NCBI GenBank assembly: GCA_002914845.1
Contig: JXTC01000001.1
Location: forward strand, 2,907,204 to 2,971,203
From: Trema orientale
Lineage: Eukaryota; Streptophyta; Magnoliopsida; Rosales; Cannabaceae
Reading direction: 5' to 3'
DNA length: 64,000 nucleotides
Shown here: positions 34,283 to 47,306 of the stretch, piece by piece
How positions within the stretch are numbered: position 1 is the first letter of the stretch
Layout: the number at the start of each line of letters is the position of its first letter
Program-made: the position numbers and the translations under genes
The notes under the pieces: generated by a model
The model's database searches: none
Told to the model about the DNA's origin: nothing
What the model saw: only the letters and a program-made list of their open reading frames with translations

Positions 34283-36140
34283 TATGAGTCTTCTCTGATT
34301 TTGAAAATTTTGCCAAATGAAAGTGAATAATATAGTTTGCGAATGAATAACGAAAAATCGTGCACGAGGTCAACAAGAGAAAGAAAGTATTGGAATTTTT
34401 GACCCTTTTTTTTTCCTCTTCCTCTTCAACTATGCTATCTAATTATCAGACTTTTTTTAGTAGAGCATATAGCTAAAATTTAGTCTTGCTATACGCCATA
34501 TATAGTAATATATGGTCTAGTTTTCCATACTTCGCCAGGGAAGGTTTGATGAACTGATAAAAAAAAAGTGCAAAATTAAAGTCCTACCTGCACCGAAGAA
34601 CATTTTTTTCATACAAGCTCTTTTCTCGCTAAGAAAAGGGTAAATGTCCTTTTTTACAATTGTCAATATATATAGGGGTATTAAACAATTAGGTATTTAT
34701 TTTTATCTATCTATAAGTATTGTTTGTCTAATTAAAATTGGTCACGTACATCTTTTCATGATAAAAGATGGAAAGAAAAAAATATTAAATAATAGATATT
34801 TACTTTTATTATTATTTTTCAAACTACGTACTTAAATTATGACACCATTGATGCAACGACTAAAAAAAATACCTATTAATAGGTAAAATGTCCAATTAAT
34901 TGGGTGAATAAATGGTACACATTGCACTTCGAAGGGTGGTGCCAAACAAGGTAGGCTAATGCTAGTGTGCTACGACTCCCGTCTCTCCCTCAAAAGGCGA
35001 AGAAAATGCTATGACTTCGGTCCAAAATGGGCATATCCGCGATTCTGTCTTCGCACTCCATATATATATGCCTCTCACGTTTCATATATTTCCAGTTTTG
35101 ACACTCTACTACTGCTGGCAACTCTCCATATAGCCGAGTAGCCTAAGCCAACCACGGTGAAACCCCCTGCCACACGCCCCACCATGATATAGATGGGATC
35201 TTCTTCTTCTTATTCTTCTTGTACTTAGCCATCACCGTAGCGTAACAGTACTACTGAGAATAGGCACGAACCTGTGTTTTGAACTGTTGAATTGTTGGAT
35301 TGTGAGGATGTTTTATATGTAGGGTCCAAGGGTGACCATATGGATAGCGAATGAAAAATGTCAGGCTAGGAGAACCATAAAATGAAAATTAAAAGTACTC
35401 CTAAAAAATGGTAAACAATGTATCTCTTAAAAAAAAATAGTATCCTCTGGGTTATGATTCTGAATTCTAATGATGGAAACTTATTCCTTTCTTTCTTTAA
35501 TTCATTCCGAATAAAAAACTTTAATTGGTTACCATTTACAAAATAAAAACATTTATTCCAATGTCCAATTGCAAATTTATTGAAATATATGCAGTATTTG
35601 TCTTATGATCTAATTAAAGTAATCTACACACCCAGAAACGTTGTCACTACTTATACCTTTCTAGCGTTTTTCTTTAATTTGAACCAGGATATATAATCCA
35701 AAAGAATATCGATCCTTGGCTTTATAGCAATTTTTTTTTCCTTTGTTTTTTCTATTGATCAAGAATGAACAAACATAGAACCGAAAAGTGTGGGATGAAC
35801 ACATATGATCGTACGTAATACGAAAGTAGTAATCATATTACCCTCACAACAAAATCGTACACAAATATTTTATCCATTTAACTCTCGTCAAATGATTTTT
35901 TTTGTGGTCAAAAAATAATCTTCAAAATGCTTTGGTATGGTGGAGTGTGATCATCTGTCCCATTTTTTGTTGGTTCCTCCTTTTCACTAATTAAAAAATT
36001 ACATATTCATTCTGATGAATCATTTTTTGGGGAGTTATCAAAAAATAAACCGTTGAAAATTGTCATATGTCGTATTTTTTATTAGTGTAGGACAAGAACA
36101 AAACAACAAAATTGAGACGACTATCTTAGTCCATGTAGGT
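34283..36140. other. AT-rich sequence, no gene supported
   Basis: I see no coding domain or defined element. A slightly more GC-rich patch at about 34920-35260 has a TATA-like CATATATATATGCC and a TTCTTC repeat, but only very short frames. A T-rich inverted motif around GGGGTATTAAACAATTAGG at 34674 faintly resembles the TA-tract MITEs. Confidence 0.4.
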
Positions 36141-36229
36141 TTACATTATTGGGAGGAAAAAAAAACAATAGGGAAATGTATGAAATTATGAATGTAGTGA
36201 ATATAGTGAATTTTTACTCGAATTTTTTT

Positions 36230-36440
36230 ATTGCAAATTTTATAAAGGAGATTATCAATTTTAATTCTCTTTTAATACATGTGATGAAAAGATGGACAAC
36301 TTATAAATCATTTACAAAAATAGGACTTTTATTGTCATGTGATTTAATGATAGAACTTTTATTATCATGTCATTTAATAAATATTTCAGAAATCTAAAAT
36401 TACTCTTGACTCGACCCTAGTCAAAAACTAATAAATAAGA
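36230..36440 (+). repeat. Partial copy of the TCGAC-rich repeat family
   Basis: Shares TTTTAATACATGTGATGAA, then ATTTACAAAA, AGGACTTTTATTGTCATGT and CTTGACTCGACCCTAGTC with the fuller copy at 36720-37315. It stops before the TCGA-rich core. Confidence 0.65.
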
Positions 36441-36719
36441 GAATATACACCAGTTGTACAATATCATAGTCACAAAAAATAAAAGCAAATAAAAAAACAA
36501 ATTAGAGGAATATATGACAATCTAATCACCAAAATCAAGTAAGTTCCATAAAAAAATATCAATTCCCAAATACCCCAGAATGATATTTAATATATACATA
36601 CATATATATGGGTGAAAATCATTCATGGAGTCCAAACGGAGCGTTGCACTAGGGGGAGAGGGGGGGAAGGGGGGAAGAAGAGAGATATAGGTTTAATTTA
36701 ATTATGCCTTTACTTATTA

Positions 36720-37315
36720 CATGTGACCCTCTTTTAATACATGTGATGAAGAGAGGGACAACCTACAAACTATTTACAAAAGTAGGACTTTTATTGTCAT
36801 GTCATTTATTAAATATCTTGAAGTTTCAAAGTTATCTCTGACTCGAACCCAGTCGAAAAAGTTACAAGTAACAGAGGCAATACAGTAAAAGCGGCCGACC
36901 ATGTTCGACTAGGTTGAAATTATTCGACTACGATCGAACGTCAGTCGAAAATTTTCGACAAGTGGCTTCGACCCTAGTTGAATTGTTCGACTACGATCGA
37001 AAGGTGGTTCGACCCTAGTCGAAAATTTTCAACCAGGGTCGAAATTTTCCGGCCAGTAGTCGAAAAGCAATTGGAATAACCGGGCGACCAAGCAACTTTG
37101 TCTCTAGTCGAGCGGATGCACCACCGTTAGGGTCGGGATCTAGACCAGCGGTGGTGGCTGAAGTAGTTTGAAATTTGTTGGAGAAATAGGATATCCAAAT
37201 AATTCTACATGTGTAATATAACAATGAGGGTCAATTTTAAAAAAATTAATAAGTGAGTCACATTTTTCATCACAAGAATTTAGTAAACCCCATAAGTGTA
37301 AATTCCCTTTTTAAT
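36720..37315 (+). repeat. TCGAC-rich dispersed repeat, copy on + strand
   Basis: The left part TTTTAATACATGTGATGAAG and the right part, read backwards, AATTCTTGTGATGAAAAATG are loosely inverted. The core (about 36885-37130) is dense in TCGA/TCGAC words such as TTCGACTACGATCGAA and GTCGAAAATTTTCGAC, which stand out from the AT-rich surroundings. An inverted copy lies at about 60640-61235. Likely a non-autonomous DNA element; I do not recognise the family. Confidence 0.65.
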
Positions 37316-37388
37316 AAAAATGTTGGCTCTATTGAAACCCCCTAAGTGTAAATTCCCTTTTTAATAAAAAGAGTGGCTCTATTGCTTC
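37289..37388 (+). repeat. 50 bp tandem duplication
   Basis: TAAGTGTAAATTCCCTTTTT followed by AATAAAAA and TGGCTCTATTG occurs twice with a period of about 50 bp. The second copy runs into GTGGCTCTATTGCTTCCC, which resembles the end of the element at 49200-50894. Confidence 0.75.
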
Positions 37389-40300
37389 CCTTTTGTTTAT
37401 TCTCCCCGCCCTTTATAAATCAATTTATTTTATTTATAAAATGAACCTTATGTAAAAGTACATTTTAGTACAAAATATTAGAAAAAAACATTCTCTTTAC
37501 TCTAAAAAAAAGTACCTTCTCCTTACACACATTTTTGTAAATAATAAACACCATTTTGAATTGACAATGATGATTACAATCATCACCCACCCATTGCAAA
37601 TATGGGAGCATTACAATAAACTTCTAAATATCATGAACTGTAAGAGGTGAGCTTAAAAAAAAAAAAGAAAAGAAGTTTAAAAATTGATCCAATGAAAAAA
37701 TTAACTGATTAGTTTTTTTTTCCTTTCTTTTTCCGTGTTTGCAAATATCGTATCATATATATCCATATATTTTGCAGCCCTATGTCCTAATGCCCTGCGA
37801 GTAAAGAGTAAAAGACTCAAAGATCATCAAGAGATGCGCACTTTTTTTAAAAAAAAAAGGAAGAGACAAGATGCTAGTAGCTTTTTAGGGTTGTTAAACA
37901 TTTAATCGCGCTCTTCTGTCTCAATAAAATTTAATTTCATTCTTTATTACCTTTTTGCAAACAAATTGGTGCTTTATAATTTATTTCATAGTTCACACCA
38001 TGAGTTGCTTTATTGGAATCCATGAAACATTGAAGATTAACGTGGAGGAAAAAAATTGGTTGGAAAGACCAGTTTATGGGGTTTTTGGGAATAATTAAGA
38101 GGTGGATTAAGTAATATTTAAATTGTAAATTATAAATGAGGTGTGGATTTATCAAATGTGTGGCAAGAGCAAACTGAGGGGTCAATAGACTTATCTTTCA
38201 AAAAATGACTTTTTTATTACAAACCAATAAGCAAAAAATCCAAATTATCCTATTAATTTTATTATGACCGCAAATTATACATGTTGTGACAACTTATGAC
38301 AAATACTGTGACTATACAAAAAAAAAAAAAAAAAAAAAGTCAGCTAAAGAAAGAAAGTGAGGAAAGAGAGCAGGAAAACTTTGGGCCGATCGAGGCTGCT
38401 TTTGGGGGAATTTTGAAAAGAGGGGATGGGGAGAAGTTGGCCAAAAGTGAAAAAAAAATAAATAAAATAGGTGAGTTATTTTAGGATGTGAAAAGTTTCT
38501 ATCCCCATTTATATCTAGAAAAGTCATAAAATTTGCACTAGAAATGTTATTTTGAGAATTTGAATTACAGAAGTGATTTAGAGTGAAAAGTGGCCTATAT
38601 CTGCACATTTCCCTAAAATATATTACACATTTACACTTTTTTTTTAAGTGAGGATTTCTCAATTTCACATAAATATCATATCAATTGTTTCTACAATTAT
38701 GCAATATACTGTATATACTAAGCGTAAGCAAGCAACTCATCGTCTAATTTTTATTTCAATTTTACCCTCAACTTTCTTCTATCTCTCTTCCTTATTTCCG
38801 CTTATATCCTTCATTGTTTTGTCTCATTTTATTGCGTTTTGGCATTCGTCCAATTGTTTTTATCCTTATCACATCCTTATTCTCTTTAGTTTTTGCTTCT
38901 TTACTTTCAATAAAAAAAAAGTAAAATAATTTGTTTGTTTGACTAGGGTTGTTTTTTTCAAATGCATCCAATTAGGTAGACGGTGAGAGAGGCTCAAGTC
39001 GTAAAGACCACCTTTTGTTGTCCAATTCTCTTTCGGTTTTTCGTCCTTATTTCTTTTTCATTTTTCTTTCTAATAGTTTGATAATTTAAGAGATCAATTA
39101 TTACATCAGGGTTCATTAATACTTTTACCTTTATTCGGTGGCAGGTTATTGCGGACGGTAATTTGTGCACATGAGAAATGCTAAATGCTAAATGCACCAT
39201 CTTTTTTATTCTCTTTTATACTCTTTAGTTTCACTGTCTGACACGTAGACTCCACTATCTAGTTTAATATTTTAATAATACAATAAATCAGAGTGGAATA
39301 CTATTGTCAAGTAGTGAGATTAGGAGGATGCAAAAAAAAGTGTTGCTTGTATTCCTCTTGCGCAATTCTTTGTCATTTTGTAAATTATCTTTCCATGTTT
39401 CTTTCAGACTTTTTGAGCCGGTGACCTACGGTTTAGTGACTTTTTTTTTTTGAATCTTCTTTTTTCTTTTGAAATGGAAATTTTTTTTTTTTTTTTTTTA
39501 AGTCGGTTTAGTGACCTTTCGAAAAAAGAAAATTTCAAAGTAGCAATATATATATACGGTCATTTATATGTATATCTGACCATTGATGGACAATGAATTT
39601 TAGTTAAGATAATTCTTAATTTTCCGTAATTCAAAATTAATTCGAAACTGTTCTTATAAGAGATTAATTCAAAGTCATTTAAAATTAAAACAATATATTG
39701 ATAAAGAATTCGACCAATCTTTCTTCCAATTTTACCCATCCTATTTTTATTTGTTTTCTTTATTTCCGCTTATATGTTCCACTAATTATCTTTTCTGGTC
39801 TCTTTTTTTGTGGGAATACACAAAGGACCGCAGTAAAATATACAAATCAAAGGCCAGCTAATTGTGATTGCATTTAACCCTATATTTCAATTACATACTT
39901 TTTCATGGCATAACAACATATTATAAACCATACTGAGTCGGTGGAAAATATAAGGAAATAATAAAAAGTTATTCGTCGACAAGGGAATAATCAAAATGGA
40001 TATGTATATATTTCTGAGCTTTAATTGACTAGGGTTAGTTTAGTACTCTTACGCCTTTCTTTTTTTTTTTTCCTTTTTTTTTTTTTTTTTGAGGCCTCAT
40101 GAAGAGTAAGATCGGACAAGTATTAGAGCAAACGAAAGAAAAAAAAAATCAAGCAGGTGCATGATAACTTGTCGTTTTCTATAATAAGGCTGTGCGAATT
40201 TCTTAAATTATATTATATAGAATCGAGTACAAGAAACTATAGTCATTGTGTGATTAGATTTTACTACACAAGTATTCTTATGGACCATCCACATCTTTAT

Positions 40301-40930
40301 GTATAAATTCCTCAATTTTTTTTTTCGGTTGATTGTTTCATTGAGCTAAGGAGTCTACAAGATTATCGGTATAGCCATACGTATATATTCATGTAGATTT
40401 ACATATACACGAATTTACTAGGTTCAAATTAATGGGTTGTGTAGTTCTTTGTGGCTTAAATAACTCAAGTAAAACATATGTGAGCCACTGAGCCCTAAAA
40501 TAAAAAGGGTACGTGCGCTTAGGTACATTTATTAAGAATTTTAAGGAAAATTGTTCGTTACGGGAACAATTATAGTAGCTATATTTGGATATTTTGTTGA
40601 CTCTGAAACTATTGCATTGATAGAAATAAATTACAATATATATATATATATATATATCATTGGGTAATTGTATCACTTTTTCACCTCATGATATTCACAA
40701 TGAGTCTTGTATTCAATTAACGTCTAAAAGAAAAAAGAAAAATCGAAAAAAGAAAAATCGAAAAGAAATACACTGATTAAAAAGAATGGAAAATACTTCT
40801 CGTATGTTGCGAATCACATCTTGACTAAATTTAATCACTTCGTTTTTCATTTCTTGTAGATCCCTCCCGGCATTCTTTAAGACTTTGGCTCTGAGACTAG
40901 CAACTTCTTTAACCCTAGAAGAAGAGGACT
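37389..40930. other. AT-rich sequence, no gene supported
   Basis: The stretch contains homopolymer runs (poly-A at about 38319-38338, poly-T at 39482-39500 and 40056-40090), a TA tract at 40638-40657, and a repeated GGTTTAGTGAC word at 39429 and 39505. I see no coding domain. Short frames here are low-complexity. Confidence 0.4.
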
Positions 40931-40939
40931 CTTCATGGC

Positions 40940-42390
40940 GTGGCTCCACCAATGCAGCCACCTAAAATGGTCTTCCCAACTAATTTATACAAATTACTTG
41001 TCTTTTGACCCTTCATAACTACCGAAACACCTTTATTAACAATCATCACACCATCTTTTACAGAATAATGATATACCATATTATCCAAAACCCCTAATGA
41101 GATTATAGATAACGATACTTCAGGAACATGCATCACATTAGTCAATGTTCTCAAAACACTATCAAAATATCTTCACTTTCATGGTGGCCCATTCCAATAA
41201 TTTTCGACCTAGAACCATCGGTCACAACAATAGTGCCATCATCACAAGGCTTGTAGGTATCAAAACAATCCTTATATGGACACACACGAACCGAAGCACA
41301 AGAATCCAAAATCCAAGAGTCCATCGAATAAACATTAACATTACTTCCAGAATCCTCATTCTCCAAAAGAGCAATTGACAACTTATCCACAGTCAAGGTG
41401 ACCTTTTCAACAAAGTGTAGTCAGCAATTTCTCATGCGATTTTGGTAGGGAGGCCAACAATATTAAAACTTTATCTTCTTCCTCATTATTGACATCTATA
41501 CTCAATAATCGAGTTATGCATGTATTGAATTTACGGCATGTTTACTAAAGAGTAATGAGAATGGTATATGGGGTAATGATTCCCATACAAAGATTTACTA
41601 AAATATGAGAAAGGGGAGAAATATGTGGGGCCTACATAAATTTAGAAAAAAATAATGAGAATACTTCCTCCACCAACACCCTAAGAAGTCTGATTACCCG
41701 TAAATACTCTTTTTCTCTTTTTTAATTACTAAAATTGTAAAATACAATTTTACCCCAAAAAATCTGTTCACTTTAAATCGTACATACAATTAAAAGAACA
41801 ATTTAGTAAATATAACACATTACCGTTACTTTTTCTGGGTTTAGTAAACAAATGAATAGTATTCTAATGAATACGATTCTCATTCCTATTAGTTTTAAGT
41901 AAACAACATACTACAAATAATGATTCCTATACCTTTCTATTTTATTCCCATTCATTTTCCTTTTTATTTATTCCGATTAGGATTACAGCGAAATAAACGA
42001 GCCATTAATTATATGATCTCAAACATCAGCATCTTCAATCACATTCAACTCATACAATTTCTTCTTCAAATAAAATTTCTTTCTCAGGTAGTTTGACTTA
42101 TAAAGTTTTTCTAACTTTTTCCATAACTCACAAGGAGATGTTTCATTCACTATCATACTATTTTTCATACTATTTTTTAATTCAGACATCAGTATACTAT
42201 CTTTAAATTCAAGACCCGAATTTAAAATAATGTTTACCGCTCTTGCCACAATCTTAATTTTTCATACTTTCTTTTCCTGTAACGCTTTAAGAAGCTCTTA
42301 ATGCACCAAAATATCTTTGATAATACTCTGCCATAAATGAAAAGAAGCCATGCCAGAGGTCATTTTAACTTATTGAGTCCAATATCTTCT
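40940..42390 (-). pseudogene. Ty1/copia gag-protease remnant, minus strand
   Basis: On the minus strand, 42390-42010 gives gag pieces (KDILVH, LLKALQEKK, then SPCELWKKLEKLYKSNYLRK and LKKKLYELNVIEDADV). After an inserted MITE, 41530-41400 gives FNTCITRLLSIDVNNEEEDK and LASLPKSHEKLLTTL. Then 41396-41151 gives the protease region (WILDSCASVRVCPYKD, with the DS(G/A) box altered to DSC), and 41154-40940 gives ALKNVLYVP-like NVMHVPEVSLSIISLGVLDN and VVMKGQKTSNLYKL. Integrase, RT and LTRs are absent. It is a different copia family from the one at 28-34 kb. Confidence 0.85.
41534..42004. mobile_element. Tourist-like MITE inside the copia gag
   Basis: Ends are imperfect inverted copies (left CGGCATGTTTACTAAAGAGT, right read backwards TGGCTCGTTTATTTCGCTGT), followed on both sides by matching words such as GAATGG and ATTCCTAT. 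TTA borders both sides (41531-41533 and 42005-42007), which fits the 3 bp duplication of PIF/Harbinger-Tourist elements. Removing it rejoins gag in register. Confidence 0.65.
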
Positions 42391-42399
42391 TTGGTATCA

Positions 42400-42960
42400 C
42401 AAGGGGGGAAAAAAATGATTTCCGAAAGCCAAAAAAAAAAAAATCCCAAGGGAATTTGAATAGTTTATAAAAATTGCCTACGCTAAGTCGGAGGATTATT
42501 TGGAATTACACACTCAATATCTCACTTCACTCCTCTCTCTCTGTATCTCTCTTCTCTTCTCTTCTTTGCACTGTCCTCAATACTCTATCATGTTTCTAAC
42601 TTCACTCCAAAACTTGTAGGCTAAAATATAATTTTATAGAGACTTACAATCTTTGACTTAGAGAAAAATNTTTAAATCCATATCCTTGAACTTGGGCCTA
42701 TCACAATCGTATACCATAATTCTGCCCTTACTTAGGATAGTCAATTAGATAGCAAGTTTATTTTCTCGTAGGACTTTTATTTTTCAAAAAAATAAAAATA
42801 TAGCGTCATATGTGCTGATTATTTCTAGTACTCGTGCTAGTTTTGATGGTGGCATCTATTGAAAAAAAAAGACGGGGGAGGGGGCCCAAGTTATCGAGAA
42901 ACTAATTTCTAAGACTGAAAAGAAAACTATCAGGAGAAGCTGGATAAAACCATCAACCAA
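42400..42960. other. Spacer with one ambiguous base
   Basis: No gene seen. There is a CTCTCT-rich patch near 42530-42560 and a single N at 42670. Confidence 0.4.
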
Positions 42961-44045
42961 AACCCATGAAATCCCCTAATATTAGTTCCGTTTTGTTTCC
43001 GTTGGTTTCTTTTAGGGTCTTTTTTTATCCTTTTCTCTAAACTTTATACATTATCTCACTTTGCACCCTCAACTTTAAAAAGTTACATCAATACTTCTAA
43101 ACTCCATCTATGTCATTTATGTGATAGTCACATGACCTAAATTCAAAGGATATTTCAGTAATTTAGTAAAACAAAATTACATGAATAAAAAATTCAAAAA
43201 TATTGGACAAATACTTTTAAAAAAAAAAAAAGAGTATTTCTAATTTTTCTAGGTAAAATTTAGAGCCCCCTAAGATCAAGCTCATCATCATCATCACTAC
43301 CAGATGCTTAAAACGCAAAAGCTCTACAATCAAGAAAATTGAAAAGAACATTGTAACTATATATAAAACATATATATAGATCACACTAAACATGACACGA
43401 CTTAAACCTTGGGCTAGTGGCAAAATAAAAATTTTAAATATTAAATATTTCGAGAATTTTGGTTTTACAAAATAAGGAAAAATTTCAGTATTTTTAATTA
43501 TTTGAAAAACATCGACTGGTAGTAAAAATGGTGTATTTTGAATCGGTTATAAATTACCCATAACTTTATTTTCACTATTAGAAAACATTCGTTGAGTGTA
43601 AATAGTAAAGGTTAAGTGCTAAAAAATACTTAATAGTCCATTTATAATTTCCAAAATGTCTTCATTTTACAAATCCATTCATTATTTTAATACTCTCTCA
43701 TACATCCACTTGTATGTATTAATAATCATGGCTAAATAAATTGAAAGGAAACAACGAAGATACCAATACACAAGATGATACTAACTTGAAAGAAAAGTTA
43801 GAACTATAAAGGAATCACACGAGTAACTCCATTTGCCCATCAAAAGTCTATTACAGTAACTAAGCCTAAAAAGGAGAAAAGAGGGGGGATGAGCATTCGC
43901 ATGCTTAATAGGAAATCAATTACTCGTTTTATAAACAAATTTTGTTTTAGAAAATCCTGCGTAGTTAGTTGTTCGTAAATATGTGTATAAACCATATCTA
44001 TATATGAGTTCCAAAACTTGGTAATATAGTCATATGGATATATAA

Positions 44046-44611
44046 TATAAATCGTATATCAAAAACTATACAACAAATGACATAAATCACTCAAACTCAT
44101 GAGCTCTCATTCTCCATTACGAACCAGAGTAACTTTCATACTGTATGAAATGATACTTTAACCTGAACTACATGATCATATGTCCTAGGAAATTCCTTAC
44201 GAAGGTTTATGGGTTTTCACCGAAGGTAGAGTCATAGCCACTAATAGGATCCTCTTGCAGGTTTAGAGCTTGCACCAATGATGGGGTCATAACCACCTGT
44301 ACTCGTCCGTGATGCTAAGCTAGTGAATATAAATCGTATATTGAAAATCATATAGCACATGATATAAATCGCTCAGAATTATGAGCTATCATCCTCCATC
44401 ACGAATCAGAGAAACTTTCACACCGTGTGAAACGATATTCTAACCTAAACTACATGATCATGTGTTCTAGGGAATTCCCTGCGAAGGTTTACAAGTTTTC
44501 ACTGAAAGTAGGGTCGTAGCCACCTAATAGGGTCCCCTCATAGGTTTATGGACTTGCACCGATGGTGGGGTTATAGTCACCTGTACTCATCTGTGATGCT
44601 AAGCTAGTGCT
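44046..44611 (+). repeat. 280 bp tandem duplication
   Basis: Two successive copies (about 44046-44325 and 44326-44611) share ATATAAATCGTATAT, ACTACATGATCAT, GAAGGTTTA, TTTTCACYGAA, ACTTGCACC-like and CACCTGTACTC words, ending in GTGATGCTAAGCTAGTG in each. Divergence between copies is visible but modest. Confidence 0.82.
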
Positions 44612-44989
44612 CATGTCTGATCTTATGATAGGTGCAGTTAATACTAGTCTAGAAATCCCCATGCATTTATTTTTACCACAAAACATCATATTTATTCAAA
44701 ATAATTACCAAAACCAGATAATTTATATTTAATTCACGAAATTTTGATAATAAGTAAAATAATCCAAAAATATTTAATTCTAAATTAAAAAGCTGGTAAT
44801 CGATCTCTTACCTCACTAGGATAGCTAAACTTAGCTACTGAGTGCTTGTGGTACCCGTACCTAAAAATCTATAGTATTAATACTTTAAACCAAAATTCCC
44901 AAGATTAATTATATTTTCACAATTGTCATTCCCTTTATATTAAGAAACTTAGTACAAGGCCCATCTTTTACAAATCCACATTATCCTAG

Positions 44990-45780
44990 TAAAATAGCCC
45001 GAATCCTAGGGTTTGTTTACAAATTTACTACCTTTTATAATAGATTTTTAAATACCCACTTTTCTGAAATCTGTTACAAAAATGCCATCTTGCAGGAATA
45101 TTTATAAAAGTATCAAAAAATATTAGACAAATGTCAATGTTTCTGGTTAGTTATGAATACTTATTTCTTAGAAATATTGAGAAAAATACCATTTTTCCCT
45201 CCACAGCCCGTGGCCCATTTTCAGATATCAATAAACTTTCAGCCTAATACTTCTCAGATTACAAAAATACCACTTTTGACCAGATTTAGAACAATACCAA
45301 CTTTTTCAATTCAAAACTTCTCACAAACTAGATTTCCATTCCCAACAAACCAAACACTTAATTTCATGATTCAGTAAGGTCTATCTCCTTATATAATTTC
45401 ACGAACCATACTAATTATTTCACAAAAATAATTATAAAAATATCATTTTTCCAAATCTTGATTACGAAAATACCAGTGTTTCTGAAATATTCAGGAAAAT
45501 ACTGTCTTTCTAAATTTGAAAATACCAACTTACAAATTCTATTTATAAATACGCTAGCTTTCAAATACTACCATCTTTCCTAATATTTCATTCACACCAA
45601 TTTCATCACTTAAATTTCACTAATACTAACACTTAGAAAATAATCACAAATATTCTAACTACTCTCCCTATAGCTTAGCCTTATTCATACACCATATCTA
45701 CTCAAAATCCACAATAATATCACATGTAAATAATTACAATAAAGATAATAACATATTAGAAGCTTGTCCAAAAACTTACC
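44990..45780. repeat. Low-complexity region with repeated AAAATACCA words
   Basis: The stretch is built from recurring AAAATACCATTTTTC/AAATACCACTTTT-type words in C- and A-rich strand-biased DNA. It resembles non-coding LTR DNA. I see no gene. Confidence 0.35.
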
Positions 45781-46649
45781 GGAAGAGTTTTGTAGAGTTT
45801 CGTGAGATAGCAATGAGGAGGGCTCTTGGCTTGTTGAGAAGGAAGAAGAAGAAAGATAAAATGAAGAAAAATAATGAAGAGAGTGCCGGCTAACAACTAA
45901 GAAGGAAAGAAAGGAAGAGTAAAAGAAAGAAAAAGAAAGAAGAAGACAAGGAAATGAAAGGAAGTGGGAGACTAAGGAAAAAGATAGGGTGATTGTTTGA
46001 TTTTTTTTTATTTTTTATTTTTTACTGGTGAACCCCACTTTATAAAAAAAATACAATTTTATTAAAAAAAAATCTTATGGGTTCTTACAAAACGTTTTTT
46101 TTTTTTTTTTTGCTTAACAAAGTACACAAAGCTTTAACCATATCTAATCAATTTCTTATTTCTTATGTATTTTTGGTTCACTAAATTACTGAAATATTCT
46201 TTGAATTTAGGTCATGTGACAGTGACAATCACGTGATTTTTATATTTATTAAACTAGCGGAATGACCATAGATAGAGTTCAAGAGTACCGATATAACTTT
46301 TTATAGCTAAGGATACAAAGTGAGATGAAGTACAATGCTTAGGAGGGAAAGATTTAAAAAAAAATCCCTAAAAAAAACTAACAGAAACAAAGTGGAACTA
46401 ATATTAGGAGACTTTAAGGAGTTTTACTCTAAAACATTGAGTTTATAGTCAATTTTACTTACTTTTGTCGAGTTCAGGGGTTTTTTGTGTTAAAAGACTA
46501 AAATATATTGGTTATGGAGTAATATGAGTAAATTATAGATTATAAAGTTAAATATCTACGTCATTACTTTTAATTATAATTCTTCCACAAAACCAATGTC
46601 GCACTCTTTGTTTTTAAAAATTAAAAAAAAAATAGTCTACTCTTGAGAA

Positions 46650-47250
46650 TTACGAATGTCAACAGAGTGGAGCGGGACTAGTTTTGTACTTACTATCCCC
46701 TTACCCGTTATTATTTGACTATACTATTCTCGCATCATTCACCGTTAATTTGGTACGAGGCAATTCCGGGGAATCACAATTGAGGATCGATTTCTTCATT
46801 AGTATATTACGGTCACAATTTGGAACCATCATCTTGATTCAACACTCCTATATTGGTCAAAATATTTTAAAAGTCTAAATACATTAGAAAAAACAACCAA
46901 AATTGAAGTTAAATCATTGGAAAGTCTAATTTTAGCTCAAAACTATTAGAATTATAATTCGATAAAAGACTTAAATGATAGGAAAAAAAATTTCAAATAA
47001 AGCTTTAACATATTAAAATTGTCAAATTTGATATATTTAATACAAAAATCGTATAATATATCATTCATCCAAAAAGATAACACAATCCTAAATATTTAAA
47101 CTCAAATAATATTAGTATATGACAGTGCAGGGCACTCAATCCCAAGTCCGCCTCACCTTGCTAAATTTTAAATGGAGAATCCCTAGTCCCGTACCCCACA
47201 TCATTTGTAACGATGGAAACTCACCCCATTCGGGTGGTGCACCACTCTAT
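46650..47250. mobile_element. Possible hAT-like MITE
   Basis: GTCAACAGAGTGGAGCGGGA at 46657 and, reversed from the other side near 47210-47247, words such as AGAGTGGTGC and GGGACTAG suggest a pair of GC-rich inverted ends around an AT-rich core. The match is loose, so confidence is low. Confidence 0.25.
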
Positions 47251-47306
47251 TTGGTGAAATTAAGAATTGAAATTGGACATGTAGAGTGATGTTATATAAT
47301 CAATTG

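Larger units (their letters stand above)
42970..46425. repeat. Large inverted-repeat pair enclosing LTR-like sequence
   Basis: About 230 bp at each end are inverted copies. The left arm (about 42975-43185) and the reversed right arm (about 46200-46422) both read CCTAATATTAGTTCC, GTTTC, TTTTAGGG and later GTCACATGACCTAAATTCAA and TTCAGTAATTTAGT in order. This could be one 3.45 kb foldback element or two inverted copies of a smaller one. The interior has no coding domain but resembles retrotransposon non-coding DNA. Confidence 0.6.

Noticed and set aside
34920..35260. Possible small gene in a GC-richer patch
   Set aside because: Only frames of 30-60 codons occur, with no recognised motif and no splice-consistent continuation.
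37015..37224. Matching minus-strand frames in the two TCGAC-rich repeat copies (37015-37224 and 60830-61051)
   Set aside because: The frames lie on opposite relative strands of the repeat and their proteins do not resemble each other, so there is no sign of a conserved protein.
38312..38668. 118-codon minus-strand frame
   Set aside because: It ends in a poly-phenylalanine run from a poly-A tract and has no domain-like composition.
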